From: Nostocoides sp. Soil756
Lineage (GTDB): Bacteria > Actinomycetota > Actinomycetes > Actinomycetales > Dermatophilaceae
NCBI RefSeq assembly: GCF_001428065.1
Contig: NZ_LMSE01000002.1
Coordinates: 21,623-65,210 of the forward strand
DNA length: 43,588 bases
Direction: 5' to 3'
The notes below the pieces were generated by a model. That model saw nothing but the letters and a program-made list of their open reading frames with translations, had not been told where the DNA came from and ran no database searches. Below are positions 15,862-22,988 of the stretch, piece by piece; positions within the stretch are counted from its first letter, which is position 1, and every line of letters starts with the position of its first letter. A program made the position numbers and the translations under genes.

Positions 15862-17244
15862 ATGACGAGCGATGCCCTGCACGCTGCCACCGACACGATG
15901 CGCGAGGCCGGCGTCGACGAGCTCGCGATCCGCGTCTTCGCCGACTTCCACCGCCAGCTGTCCGAGCACGTGACCGGCACCATCCCCGAGGACACGATCA
16001 ACCCGCTCACCGACGTCCCCGCCCTGGCCGACGCGCACCCCGACGACGGGGCCGTCGCCGCCGCGCTCGCCCGCACGGTCGTGGTCAAGCTCAACGGCGG
16101 GCTGGGCACCGGCATGGGTGTCCAGGGCCCCAAGTCGGCGCTCGAGGTCCGCGACGGCCGCACCTTCCTCGACATCATCGCCGCCCAGGTCCTGGGCCTG
16201 CGCGAGCGCTACGGGGTGGACGTCCCGCTGCTCCTGATGAACTCCTTCCGTACCCGCGAGGCCTCGCTCGAGATCCTCGGGCGCCACCCCGGCCTGGCCG
16301 TCGAGGGGCTGCCGCTGGACTTCCTCCAGAGCAAGGAGCCCAAGCTCCGCGCCGACGACCTCACGCCGGTGGAGTGGCCCGACGACCCCGAACTGGCCTG
16401 GTGCCCCCCCGGCCACGGCGACGTCTACGTGGCGCTGCGCACCACCGGCATCCTCGACACCCTGCGCGAGCGCGGTTACCGCCACGTGTTCCTGTCCAAC
16501 GCCGACAACCTCGGCGCCACCTGCGACGGGGCCATCCCGGCCTGGATGGCGGCCGAGGGCATCCCCTACGTGGCCGAGCTGTGCGAGCGCACCGTCAACG
16601 ACCGCAAGGGCGGGCACCTGGCCGTGCGCCGCTCCGACGGGCGCCTGGTGCTGCGCGACTCGGCGATGGTCGCGCCCGGCGAGGACCACTACTTCCAGGA
16701 CAACGAGCGCCACCCGTACTTCCACACCAACAACCTGTGGGTCGACCTCGAGGCGCTGGCCGCGCGGCTCGACGAGCGCGACGGCGTCCTGGGCCTGCCG
16801 ATCATCGTCAACCGCAAGACCGTCGACCCCACCCGCCCCGACTCCACGCCCGTCATCCAGATCGAGTCGGCGATGGGCACCGCGGTGGAGGTCTTCGACG
16901 GGGCCCGCGCGATCGTGGTCGACCGCAGCCGGTTCCGCCCGGTGAAGACCACCAACGAGCTGCTCCTGCTGCGCAGCGACCTGTACCGCGTCACCGACGC
17001 CGGGATGGTCGAGGCCGTCGCCGACCGCCCCGAGCCGCTGGTCGACCTCGGGGGCGCCTACAAGCTCGTGGGCGACTTCGACGCGCGCTTCCCGCGCGGT
17101 GTCCCGTCGCTGCGCGAGTGCACCAGCCTGCGCGTCGAGGGCGACACCGTCTTCGGCGCCGGCGTCGCCTGCGTCGGCGACGTGCGTGTCACCGAGGGCA
17201 CCCGCGCTGTCCCCGACGGCGCCCGGATCGAAGGGACCCTCTGA
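15862..17244 (+). CDS. UTP--glucose-1-phosphate uridylyltransferase, eukaryotic (UDPGP) type
   Basis: 460 aa. It makes UDP-glucose from UTP and glucose-1-phosphate for polysaccharide and glycolipid synthesis. The nucleotide loop LNGGLGTGMG (about 77-86), GPKSALEV, then PPGHGDVY (sugar pocket) and LFLSNADNLG-type box (VFLSNADNLGAT, about 211-222) are those of the UDPGP family found in eukaryotes and many actinobacteria, not bacterial GalU. A C-terminal left-handed beta-helix (about 385-460) is expected from GDVRVTEGTRAVPDGARIEG. ATG 15862 is favoured by the -10 spacing over GTG 15853. Its TGA overlaps the moeA ATG by one base. Confidence 0.93.
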   Translation: MTSDALHAATDTMREAGVDELAIRVFADFHRQLSEHVTGTIPEDTINPLTDVPALADAHPDDGAVAAALARTVVVKLNGGLGTGMGVQGPKSALEVRDGRTFLDIIAAQVLGLRERYGVDVPLLLMNSFRTREASLEILGRHPGLAVEGLPLDFLQSKEPKLRADDLTPVEWPDDPELAWCPPGHGDVYVALRTTGILDTLRERGYRHVFLSNADNLGATCDGAIPAWMAAEGIPYVAELCERTVNDRKGGHLAVRRSDGRLVLRDSAMVAPGEDHYFQDNERHPYFHTNNLWVDLEALAARLDERDGVLGLPIIVNRKTVDPTRPDSTPVIQIESAMGTAVEVFDGARAIVVDRSRFRPVKTTNELLLLRSDLYRVTDAGMVEAVADRPEPLVDLGGAYKLVGDFDARFPRGVPSLRECTSLRVEGDTVFGAGVACVGDVRVTEGTRAVPDGARIEGTL

Positions 17245-18464
17245 TGCGCACCGTGGCCGAGCACCGGGAGGCCGTCCTGGCCCTGGTCCGCCCCCTGCCC
17301 GCCGACACCGTCGAGGTGGGGGCCGCCCTCGGGCGGGTCCTGGCCGAGGACGTCGTGGCTCGGGTCGACCTGCCCTCCTTCGACAACTCCGCGATGGACG
17401 GCTACGCCGTGCGATCCGCCGACCTCGCGGGCGCGGGGGACGGCCGTCCCGTCACGCTGCCGGTGGACGGCGACGTCGCGGCCGGCGACACCACCTGCCA
17501 TGTCCTGGTCCCCGGTCACGCGATGCGCATCATGACCGGCGCCCCGCTGCCCGAGGGCTGCGACGCCGTCGTCCCCGTCGAGGCCACCGACGGCGGTGCC
17601 GAGCAGGTGGCGGTGCGTCTCGAGCCCGAGGTCGGCCGGCACGTCCGCCGGCGCGGCGAGGACGTCCGCACCGGCGACACCGTCCTGCGTGCCGGTACCC
17701 ACATGGGCCCGGGCCACGTCGCGCTCGCCGCCGCCGCGAACGTGCCGCAGGTCGCGGTGCACCGTCGCCCGAGGGTCACCGTCGTGTCCACCGGCGACGA
17801 GCTGGTGCCGGTGGGCGCTTCGCTCGAGCACGGGCAGATCGTCGACTCCAACCGCCTGATGCTGCGCGCGCTCGTCGAGGCGGCGGGGGCCGAGGTGGCC
17901 GCCGACGTGCACCTGCGTGACGAGGGCGACGCCGTGCGGGCCTTCTTCGCGGCGCCCGACGGCGCGCCCGACCTGGTCATCACGAGCGGTGGGGTCTCGA
18001 TGGGCGTGTACGACACCGTCAAGGAGGTCCTCACCGAGGACGGCGGCGTCGAGTTCGTCAAGGTCGCGATGCGCCCCGGGATGCCGCAGGGCTGCGGGGT
18101 CGTAGGCCCCGGGAGGGTGCCGATCGTCACGCTGCCTGGCAACCCGGTCAGCTCCTTCGCCTCGTTCCACGTCTTCGTCCTGCCGGCCCTGCGGGCGATG
18201 GCCGGCATCGACCCCGCCGACGACGGCGCCTTCGAGGCGGTGGCGGGTGAGTCGTGGTCGACCATCGCGGGGCGCACCGAGCTGACCCGCGTGGTCGTGG
18301 ACGGCGGTGTGGTGCGCCCGTCCGGCGGCCAGGGGTCGCACGTGCTGGGTGCGCTGGCCGAGGCGAGCGCCCTCGCGGTGGTCCCGGCCGACGTCGAGCG
18401 GGTCGAGCAGGGGGCTACCGTCCTCTGCCTGCCCCTGCTGGGGCATCATCGGAGACGTGGCTGA
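17244..18464 (+). CDS. moeA: Molybdopterin molybdenumtransferase MoeA; candidate gephyrin-like Glp
   Basis: 406 aa. MoeA inserts molybdate into adenylylated molybdopterin. Domain order is normal: [11 protein letters not shown] (about 47-57), [44 protein letters not shown] (about 247-258), [11 protein letters not shown] (about 299-309) and a C-terminal domain IV. The order UGPase-MoeA-RimJ-membrane protein equals M. tuberculosis galU-moeA1-rimJ-Rv0996. The corynebacterial member of this locus (Glp) binds FtsZ and the membrane receptor GlpR, so a divisome role is a reasoned inference, while the adjacent moaC and moaB argue that the cofactor role is kept. It overlaps moaC by 8 nt. Confidence 0.93.
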   Translation: MRTVAEHREAVLALVRPLPADTVEVGAALGRVLAEDVVARVDLPSFDNSAMDGYAVRSADLAGAGDGRPVTLPVDGDVAAGDTTCHVLVPGHAMRIMTGAPLPEGCDAVVPVEATDGGAEQVAVRLEPEVGRHVRRRGEDVRTGDTVLRAGTHMGPGHVALAAAANVPQVAVHRRPRVTVVSTGDELVPVGASLEHGQIVDSNRLMLRALVEAAGAEVAADVHLRDEGDAVRAFFAAPDGAPDLVITSGGVSMGVYDTVKEVLTEDGGVEFVKVAMRPGMPQGCGVVGPGRVPIVTLPGNPVSSFASFHVFVLPALRAMAGIDPADDGAFEAVAGESWSTIAGRTELTRVVVDGGVVRPSGGQGSHVLGALAEASALAVVPADVERVEQGATVLCLPLLGHHRRRG

Positions 18465-18954
18465 CACCGGAGCGTCCCCCAGCGGCCTGACCCACGTCCG
18501 CGCCGACGGGACGGCCCACATGGTCGACGTCTCGGGCAAGGCCGTCACCGCCCGCCGGGCCGAGGCGCGCGGCCGGGTCCTGCTCTCGCCGGCCGCCGTC
18601 GCCGCGCTGCGCGACGGCACGGTGCCCAAGGGGGACGCCCTCGCCGTGGCCCGCATCGCCGGCATCCAGGCAGCCAAGCGCACCCCCGAGCTGGTACCGC
18701 TGGCGCATCCGGTGGCCGTGCACGCCGTCGAGGTCGACCTCACCGTCGCCGACGACGGGGTCGACCTGCGGGCCGAGGTCCGCACGGCCGACCGCACCGG
18801 CATCGAGATGGAGGCGCTCACCGCCGTGAGCGTCGGGGCGCTGGCCCTCATCGACATGGTCAAGGCCGTCGACAAGCACGCGCGCATCACCGACGTGCGG
18901 GTCACCGCCAAGTCCGGCGGCCGCTCCGGCGACTGGGTGGAGGAGTCCCGGTGA
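18457..18954 (+). CDS. moaC: Cyclic pyranopterin monophosphate synthase MoaC
   Basis: 165 aa. With MoaA it converts GTP to cyclic pyranopterin monophosphate, the first step of molybdenum cofactor synthesis; MoaC does the second half of the rearrangement. [17 protein letters not shown] at the start, [17 protein letters not shown] with LVPLAHP (about 50-80), and [23 protein letters not shown] carry the catalytic Lys and Asp residues. GTG 18457 lies within the moeA tail with GGAG only 2 nt upstream; a CATCAT 7 nt upstream could also make a leaderless transcript. It overlaps the next gene by GTGA. No moaA, moaD or moaE is present in the window. Confidence 0.95.
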   Translation: MADTGASPSGLTHVRADGTAHMVDVSGKAVTARRAEARGRVLLSPAAVAALRDGTVPKGDALAVARIAGIQAAKRTPELVPLAHPVAVHAVEVDLTVADDGVDLRAEVRTADRTGIEMEALTAVSVGALALIDMVKAVDKHARITDVRVTAKSGGRSGDWVEESR

Positions 18955-19472
18955 GCGGCGACGACGCCGGGATGCAGGGGGCCGGCGGCCCGCTGGCCGG
19001 GCGGCGCGCCGTCGTGGTCACCTGCTCGACCCGCGCGTCCCAGGGCGTCTACCCGGACCGCGGCGGCGCCCTCATCGTCGAGGCCCTGCGGGGCTGGGGG
19101 GCCCAGGTGGGTGAGCCCGTGGTCGTCCCCGACGGCCCGGCCGTGGTCGAGGCGCTGCGCGCCGCCCTGGCCGACGGCCCCGACCTCGTCCTGACCACCG
19201 GAGGCACCGGGCTGAGCCCCACCGACGGCACCCCGGAGGCGACCCGCCCGCTGCTCGACCGTGAGGTGCCCGGCCTCGCCGAGGCCGTACGGGCCGCCGG
19301 TGTCGCCAAGGGCGTGCCCACCGCGATGCTCTCGCGCGGGCTGGCCGGCCTGGCCGGGCGAACCCTCGTCGTGAACCTGCCCGGCTCCAGTGGCGGGGTC
19401 AAGGACGCGCTCGCGGTGCTGGCCGAGGTCCTCCCGCACGCACTGGACCAGGTCCGCGGCGGTGACCACTGA
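18951..19472 (+). CDS. MoaB/MogA-family molybdopterin adenylyltransferase
   Basis: 173 aa. It adenylates molybdopterin so that MoeA can insert the metal. The MoCF fold shows [16 protein letters not shown] (about 24-39), [20 protein letters not shown] (about 82-101, the MPT-binding glycine loop) and a late NLPGSSGGV (about 142-150). MoaB and MogA cannot be told apart by reading alone. The GTG at 18951 overlaps the moaC stop by 4 nt, and its own TGA overlaps the next ATG by one base, so the operon is tightly coupled. Confidence 0.92.
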   Translation: MSGDDAGMQGAGGPLAGRRAVVVTCSTRASQGVYPDRGGALIVEALRGWGAQVGEPVVVPDGPAVVEALRAALADGPDLVLTTGGTGLSPTDGTPEATRPLLDREVPGLAEAVRAAGVAKGVPTAMLSRGLAGLAGRTLVVNLPGSSGGVKDALAVLAEVLPHALDQVRGGDH

Positions 19473-20221
19473 TGTGGCGCCGGCTGCTCGGTGAGAGTGC
19501 GCGCCACGCGTCGCAGCCGGCGCCGCCCCCGGAGTGGGTCTGGCCGGTGCGCCTGCACGGCCGGACGCCCACCGGGGTCGACCTGACCCTGCGACCGCTG
19601 ACCCACGCCGACGGCTCCGTCTTCCAGGCGGTGCGCCGGGCCAACGCCCAGTGGCTCGAGCCCTGGGACGCCACCGCTCCCGAGCCGGACGCGCCCGCGC
19701 GCACCTACGAGGAGCTGGTCACGCAGTACGACCTCGACGGGGCCGCGGGGCGAGCGCTGCCGCTGGCCGTCGAAGCGGAGGGCCGGGTGGTGGGGCAGGT
19801 CAACGTCGGCACCGTGGTCTATGGCTCGTTCCGCTCGTGCTACATCGGCTACTGGGTGAGCCGGGCGTTGGCCGGCCAGCTCGTGGTGCCCACCGGCGTG
19901 GCCCTGGTCGCCGACCACCTGTTCTGGCGGGTCGGTCTGCACCGGATCGAGATCAACATCCGACCCGAGAACACCGCCAGCCTGGCGGTGGTGCGCAAGC
20001 TGGGGTTCCGGTTCGAAGGGCGCCGCCCGCACTACCTGCACATCGACGGTGCCTGGCGCGAGCACCTGTCCTTCGCGCTCACCACCGAGGACCTCGCCGG
20101 CGAGACCGTGCTCGCCCGGCTGACCCGTCTGACGCTCCGATCACAGTCGTCACACGAGTCACTTGCGCGACACACCGAGCCGGGTGCACGCCCGGGGGAG
20201 GCTCCGCGCCTACCGTCGTAG
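19472..20221 (+). CDS. GNAT-family N-acetyltransferase, RimJ/RimL type
   Basis: 249 aa. It probably acetylates a protein alpha-amino group using acetyl-CoA. GVDLTLRPLTHADGSVF starts the fold (about 30-50); YIGYWVSRALAGQLVVPTGVALV (beta-strand 4 and the CoA loop, about 125-147) and IEINIRPENTASLAVVRKLGFRFEGRRPHYL (about 165-195) are typical of RimJ. A Trp-rich N-terminal extension precedes it. It lies where M. tuberculosis rimJ (Rv0995) lies, between moeA1 and Rv0996. Whether ribosomal S5 is the true substrate is not shown by the sequence. The last codons contain the promoter of the next gene. Confidence 0.9.
   Translation: MWRRLLGESARHASQPAPPPEWVWPVRLHGRTPTGVDLTLRPLTHADGSVFQAVRRANAQWLEPWDATAPEPDAPARTYEELVTQYDLDGAAGRALPLAVEAEGRVVGQVNVGTVVYGSFRSCYIGYWVSRALAGQLVVPTGVALVADHLFWRVGLHRIEINIRPENTASLAVVRKLGFRFEGRRPHYLHIDGAWREHLSFALTTEDLAGETVLARLTRLTLRSQSSHESLARHTEPGARPGEAPRLPS
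20211..20216 (+). promoter_or_regulatory. -10 box of the leaderless GlpR/SepX-like gene
   Basis: TACCGT lies inside the 3' end of the GNAT gene and ends 7 nt before the GTG at 20224. The membrane protein can therefore be transcribed independently of the operon. Confidence 0.55.
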
Positions 20222-20223
20222 CC

Positions 20224-21249
20224 GTGCAGTCGCCGTCGAGCCTGATCTTCCTCGTCCTCATCGGGGTCTGGGCTGCCTACTTCGTGCAGTACTGGATCCG
20301 GCGCCGTGACCACCTGGCCACCGCGCGTTCGGTCGAGCAGTTCAGCGCCGCCATGCGCGTCCTCGAGCGCCGTGCCCCGATCCCGCGCACCGACCTCTCC
20401 GACCCCACCCCGCGCTCGTGGGCGGTGCATCCGGCCCGCGCGGTGCGGCCGCAGGTCGTCGTCAAGCGCGCCGTGTCCGCCGACGCCGGCGTCATGATGG
20501 CCTCCGTGCCCGCGCCTCGCGCCGGGCGCACCTCCGTCCCGGCTGTGCGCATCCCGGCCGCGGCCGGGGGTGCACACCCGTCGCGACGGGTCCGGGCCCT
20601 GACCTTCCTGGCCGTCCTCGTCATGACGCTCGTCGTCACGGTCCTGGCGGTCGCCGGGCTGTTCGCCGGATGGGCCCCGCTCGTCGCCCTGGTCGCCATC
20701 GCCTCCTCCTTCGCCTGGCTGCGCGCCGGTATCCGGGCCGAGCAGGCCGCGCGGGCCGCCCGCCGCCGCCGCGCCCGAGCCGAGACCCTCGAGCGCACCG
20801 TCGCTCCGGCGGCGCCCGCTCGCCCGGCCCGGCAGCGCCGCGCGCCGGCCCACGCGCCCGCGGTCGTCGCCTCCGCCGGCCCGGCCGACCGTGCCGTCTC
20901 GGGCAGCACCGAGGTCGACGAGGCATCTGCCCCGGCCGCGGCCTCCGTGGCGCCCCCGGCCTCCGAGGCGCCCGTGGCCCCCGCCGCACCCGAGCCGGTC
21001 GTCGAGCCGGCACCGGCTCTGGAGCCCGAGCCCGTCATGGAGATCGAGTACGTCCACCTCGTCGACGAGGACGACATCCCGCTCACCTGGGACCCGGTGC
21101 CCGTCCCGCGGCCGACCTACACCATGAAGGCCAAGGCCGAGCGGCCCCAGGTGGCTCCCGCCGCCGTGGCGCCCGAGGCGTCGCCGGTGGCGGCCGAGCT
21201 CCGCTCGCACGACGGAGCCCTCGACGAACGGCGCGTCGCCGGCGCCTGA
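20224..21249 (+). CDS. GlpR/SepX-like membrane protein, putative divisome component
   Basis: 341 aa. A first hydrophobic helix (about 4-21, SLIFLVLIGVWAAYFVQYW) is followed at once by RRRDH; a central cytoplasmic segment contains FSAAMRVLERR. Two close helices (about 125-165) and the basic stretch RAEQAARAARRRRARAE come next, then a long Ala/Pro-rich linker. The C-terminal motif IPLTWDPVPVPRPTYTMKAKA (named by region, about 285-305) is the recognisable tail. This layout and position match M. tuberculosis Rv0996, corynebacterial GlpR and streptomycete SepX, which link the gephyrin-like Glp or FtsZ to the membrane. Assignment rests on synteny and topology, not on alignment. Confidence 0.75.
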   Translation: MQSPSSLIFLVLIGVWAAYFVQYWIRRRDHLATARSVEQFSAAMRVLERRAPIPRTDLSDPTPRSWAVHPARAVRPQVVVKRAVSADAGVMMASVPAPRAGRTSVPAVRIPAAAGGAHPSRRVRALTFLAVLVMTLVVTVLAVAGLFAGWAPLVALVAIASSFAWLRAGIRAEQAARAARRRRARAETLERTVAPAAPARPARQRRAPAHAPAVVASAGPADRAVSGSTEVDEASAPAAASVAPPASEAPVAPAAPEPVVEPAPALEPEPVMEIEYVHLVDEDDIPLTWDPVPVPRPTYTMKAKAERPQVAPAAVAPEASPVAAELRSHDGALDERRVAGA

Positions 21250-21268
21250 GCCGGGCCGACGGCCGCGG

Positions 21269-21296
21269 GTCGTCGGAGGTGCGTCGTCGGAGGTGG
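21269..21296. repeat. 14-bp tandem duplication between convergent genes
   Basis: GTCGTCGGAGGTG plus one base occurs at 21269-21282 and again at 21283-21296, identical but for the last base. It fills most of the 48-bp gap between the GlpR-like gene and the AI-2E transporter gene. Confidence 0.7.
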
Positions 21297-21297
21297 G

Positions 21298-22572
21298 TCA
21301 GGCGGTGCCGTCGGGCGCGTCGCGCCCCACGCGCTCGTCGGGCACCTCCGGCGCAGCGTCCCTGCCGTCGCCGTGCGGCGTGGGGGCGTCCTCGGCCCCC
21401 GGGGTCTCGAGGTCCTCGTCCGTCGGGTCGTCCGGTGCATCGAGCAGGTGGTGGCCGACGGCGTTGAGCACCGCGACGGTGGGGACCGCGATGAGGCCGC
21501 CGATGACACCGGCCAGGATGATGCCGGCGGCGATGGCCAGGATGACGGCCAGGGGGTGCAGGCGCATCGCGCGGCCGATGAGGAACGGCTGGAGCAGGTG
21601 GCTCTCGAGCTGCTGCACCCCGATGACGACAGCCAGCATGATGAGCGCCTGCACCGGCCCGAGGGCGACCAGGGCCAGCAGCACCGCGACGCCACCGGAG
21701 ACGGCCGCGCCGACGATCGGGATGAAGGCGCCGAAGAACACCAGGAGCGCGATGCCCGAGGGGAACGGCACGCCCAGCACCAGGGCGCCCAGACCGATGC
21801 CGGTGGCGTCGACGGCCGCGACCAGGATCGTCGCGCGGGTGAACGCGGCCACCTGGCCCCAGGCGATCACCCCGGAGGAGTGCACCCGGGTGCGGGCGCC
21901 CCGCGGGAACAGGCGCACGATCCACCCCCAGATGGTGGGTCCGTCGTAGAGGAAGAAGAACAGCGAGAAGAGCGCCAGGAAGAAGCCGGTCAGCAGGTGA
22001 CCCACGCCGAGCCCGGCCGCGGTGAGCGAGTTCGTGAGGCCGCCCGAGCTCATCGACTCACGCACCTGGGCGATGTAGTCGGTGAGCTGGGTGTCCGTGA
22101 TCGCGAAGGTGTCCTGGACCCACTGCCGCACCTGGTCGATGCCGTCGGTGACCTTGGTCGAGATGTCGCCGAGCTGGCTGGTCAGCTGCGAGCCCACGAA
22201 CGAGATGAGCCCGATGACCACCGCGATGGTGCCGAGGACGGTGATGCTGGCCGCCGCGCCCTTGGGCATGACCCGGGCCAGCCGGTCGAAGATGGGGTGC
22301 AGCAGGGCTGACAGCAGCAGAGCGACGAGGATCGGGATGACGACCTCGCTGAGCAGGCTCGTCAGGAACAGCACGGCGACCAGGGCCGCCCCGATCACCA
22401 GCCCACGCCAGGCCCACTCACTGGCCGTGCGCACCCCCCGGGGGACCGACCACTCGGCCGGCAGCCGCGGGTCGTCCATCCACGGGCCGCCCGGGTCGAC
22501 CAGGACCCGGCGCGGGGGCCGAGCGCCCGGTGCGGGCTCGGGTCGGGCGCCGCGGGAGAAGGGAAGTCGCAT
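21298..22572 (-). CDS. AI-2E family transporter
   Basis: 424 aa inner-membrane protein of the TqsA/YdiK/PerM group. About seven to eight helices are arranged as in the family: two or three near the N-terminus (about 50-110), a long soluble region with GSQLTSQLGDISTKV, then the C-terminal bundle with LIVFFGAFIPIVGAAVSG-type motif (here LLVFFGAFIPIVGA, about 255-268) and QQLESHLLQPFLIGRAMRLHPLAV (about 312-335). Some members export autoinducer-2, others act as ion antiporters; the role here is open. The tail is acidic and disordered. ATG 22572 follows a -10 TAGAGT by 6 nt. Confidence 0.92.
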   Translation of the reverse strand: MRLPFSRGARPEPAPGARPPRRVLVDPGGPWMDDPRLPAEWSVPRGVRTASEWAWRGLVIGAALVAVLFLTSLLSEVVIPILVALLLSALLHPIFDRLARVMPKGAAASITVLGTIAVVIGLISFVGSQLTSQLGDISTKVTDGIDQVRQWVQDTFAITDTQLTDYIAQVRESMSSGGLTNSLTAAGLGVGHLLTGFFLALFSLFFFLYDGPTIWGWIVRLFPRGARTRVHSSGVIAWGQVAAFTRATILVAAVDATGIGLGALVLGVPFPSGIALLVFFGAFIPIVGAAVSGGVAVLLALVALGPVQALIMLAVVIGVQQLESHLLQPFLIGRAMRLHPLAVILAIAAGIILAGVIGGLIAVPTVAVLNAVGHHLLDAPDDPTDEDLETPGAEDAPTPHGDGRDAAPEVPDERVGRDAPDGTA

Positions 22573-22578
22573 GCCGCG

Positions 22579-22584
22579 ACTCTA
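22579..22584 (-). promoter_or_regulatory. -10 box of the leaderless AI-2E transporter gene
   Basis: On the minus strand TAGAGT ends 6 nt before the ATG at 22572, with no Shine-Dalgarno. The remaining stretch up to the tRNA at 22697 shows nothing else. Confidence 0.55.
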
Positions 22585-22696
22585 GGCGGTGCCGCCGTCG
22601 GCCGACGCGCGCCGACCGGGGGCGAAGCCCGTCCGAGGCGGTGACGGGTGGGTTTCGGGCACCTGCTCGCTCGGTGTTATCGTTTCTTCCGCACTC

Positions 22697-22769
22697 GGGG
22701 CTGTAGCGCAGTTGGTAGCGCGTCTCGTTCGCAATGAGAAGGTCCGGGGTTCGATTCCCCGCAGCTCCA
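22697..22769 (+). tRNA. tRNA-Ala (anticodon CGC)
   Basis: Full cloverleaf: acceptor GGGGCTG with CAGCTCC (one G-T pair), discriminator A at 22769, anticodon loop TTCGCAA with CGC that reads the GCG codon, and T-loop TTCGATT. CCA is not encoded. The flanking 22770-22988 contains no gene, repeat or integrase that I can see, so it appears unoccupied by mobile elements. Confidence 0.96.
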
Positions 22770-22988
22770 CCCGAGACGAACCCCGTCCGAGCAGCGCGGT
22801 AGCGCCGGCCCGGGCGGGGTTCCGTGGTTGTGGGGCCCGGTGTCCGAACGCCGCCACCCGTCCTGGGCCACACCGGGAGGGGCGTCGGGTGGGGAGCGTG
22901 GAGGTGCTTCCCGGTGACCCCGTCCCCGACCGTGTCGACGCCATGGTGACGACCGCGGCGGACGGCCCACGTCCGGCCGCCAGAGGAC

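Noticed and set aside
17000-17250. Moco riboswitch upstream of moeA
   Set aside because: moeA starts on the last base of the UGPase stop codon; there is no leader in which such an RNA could lie.
22697-22988. Second integration site at tRNA-Ala
   Set aside because: No integrase, direct repeat of the tRNA end or change of base composition is seen next to it.
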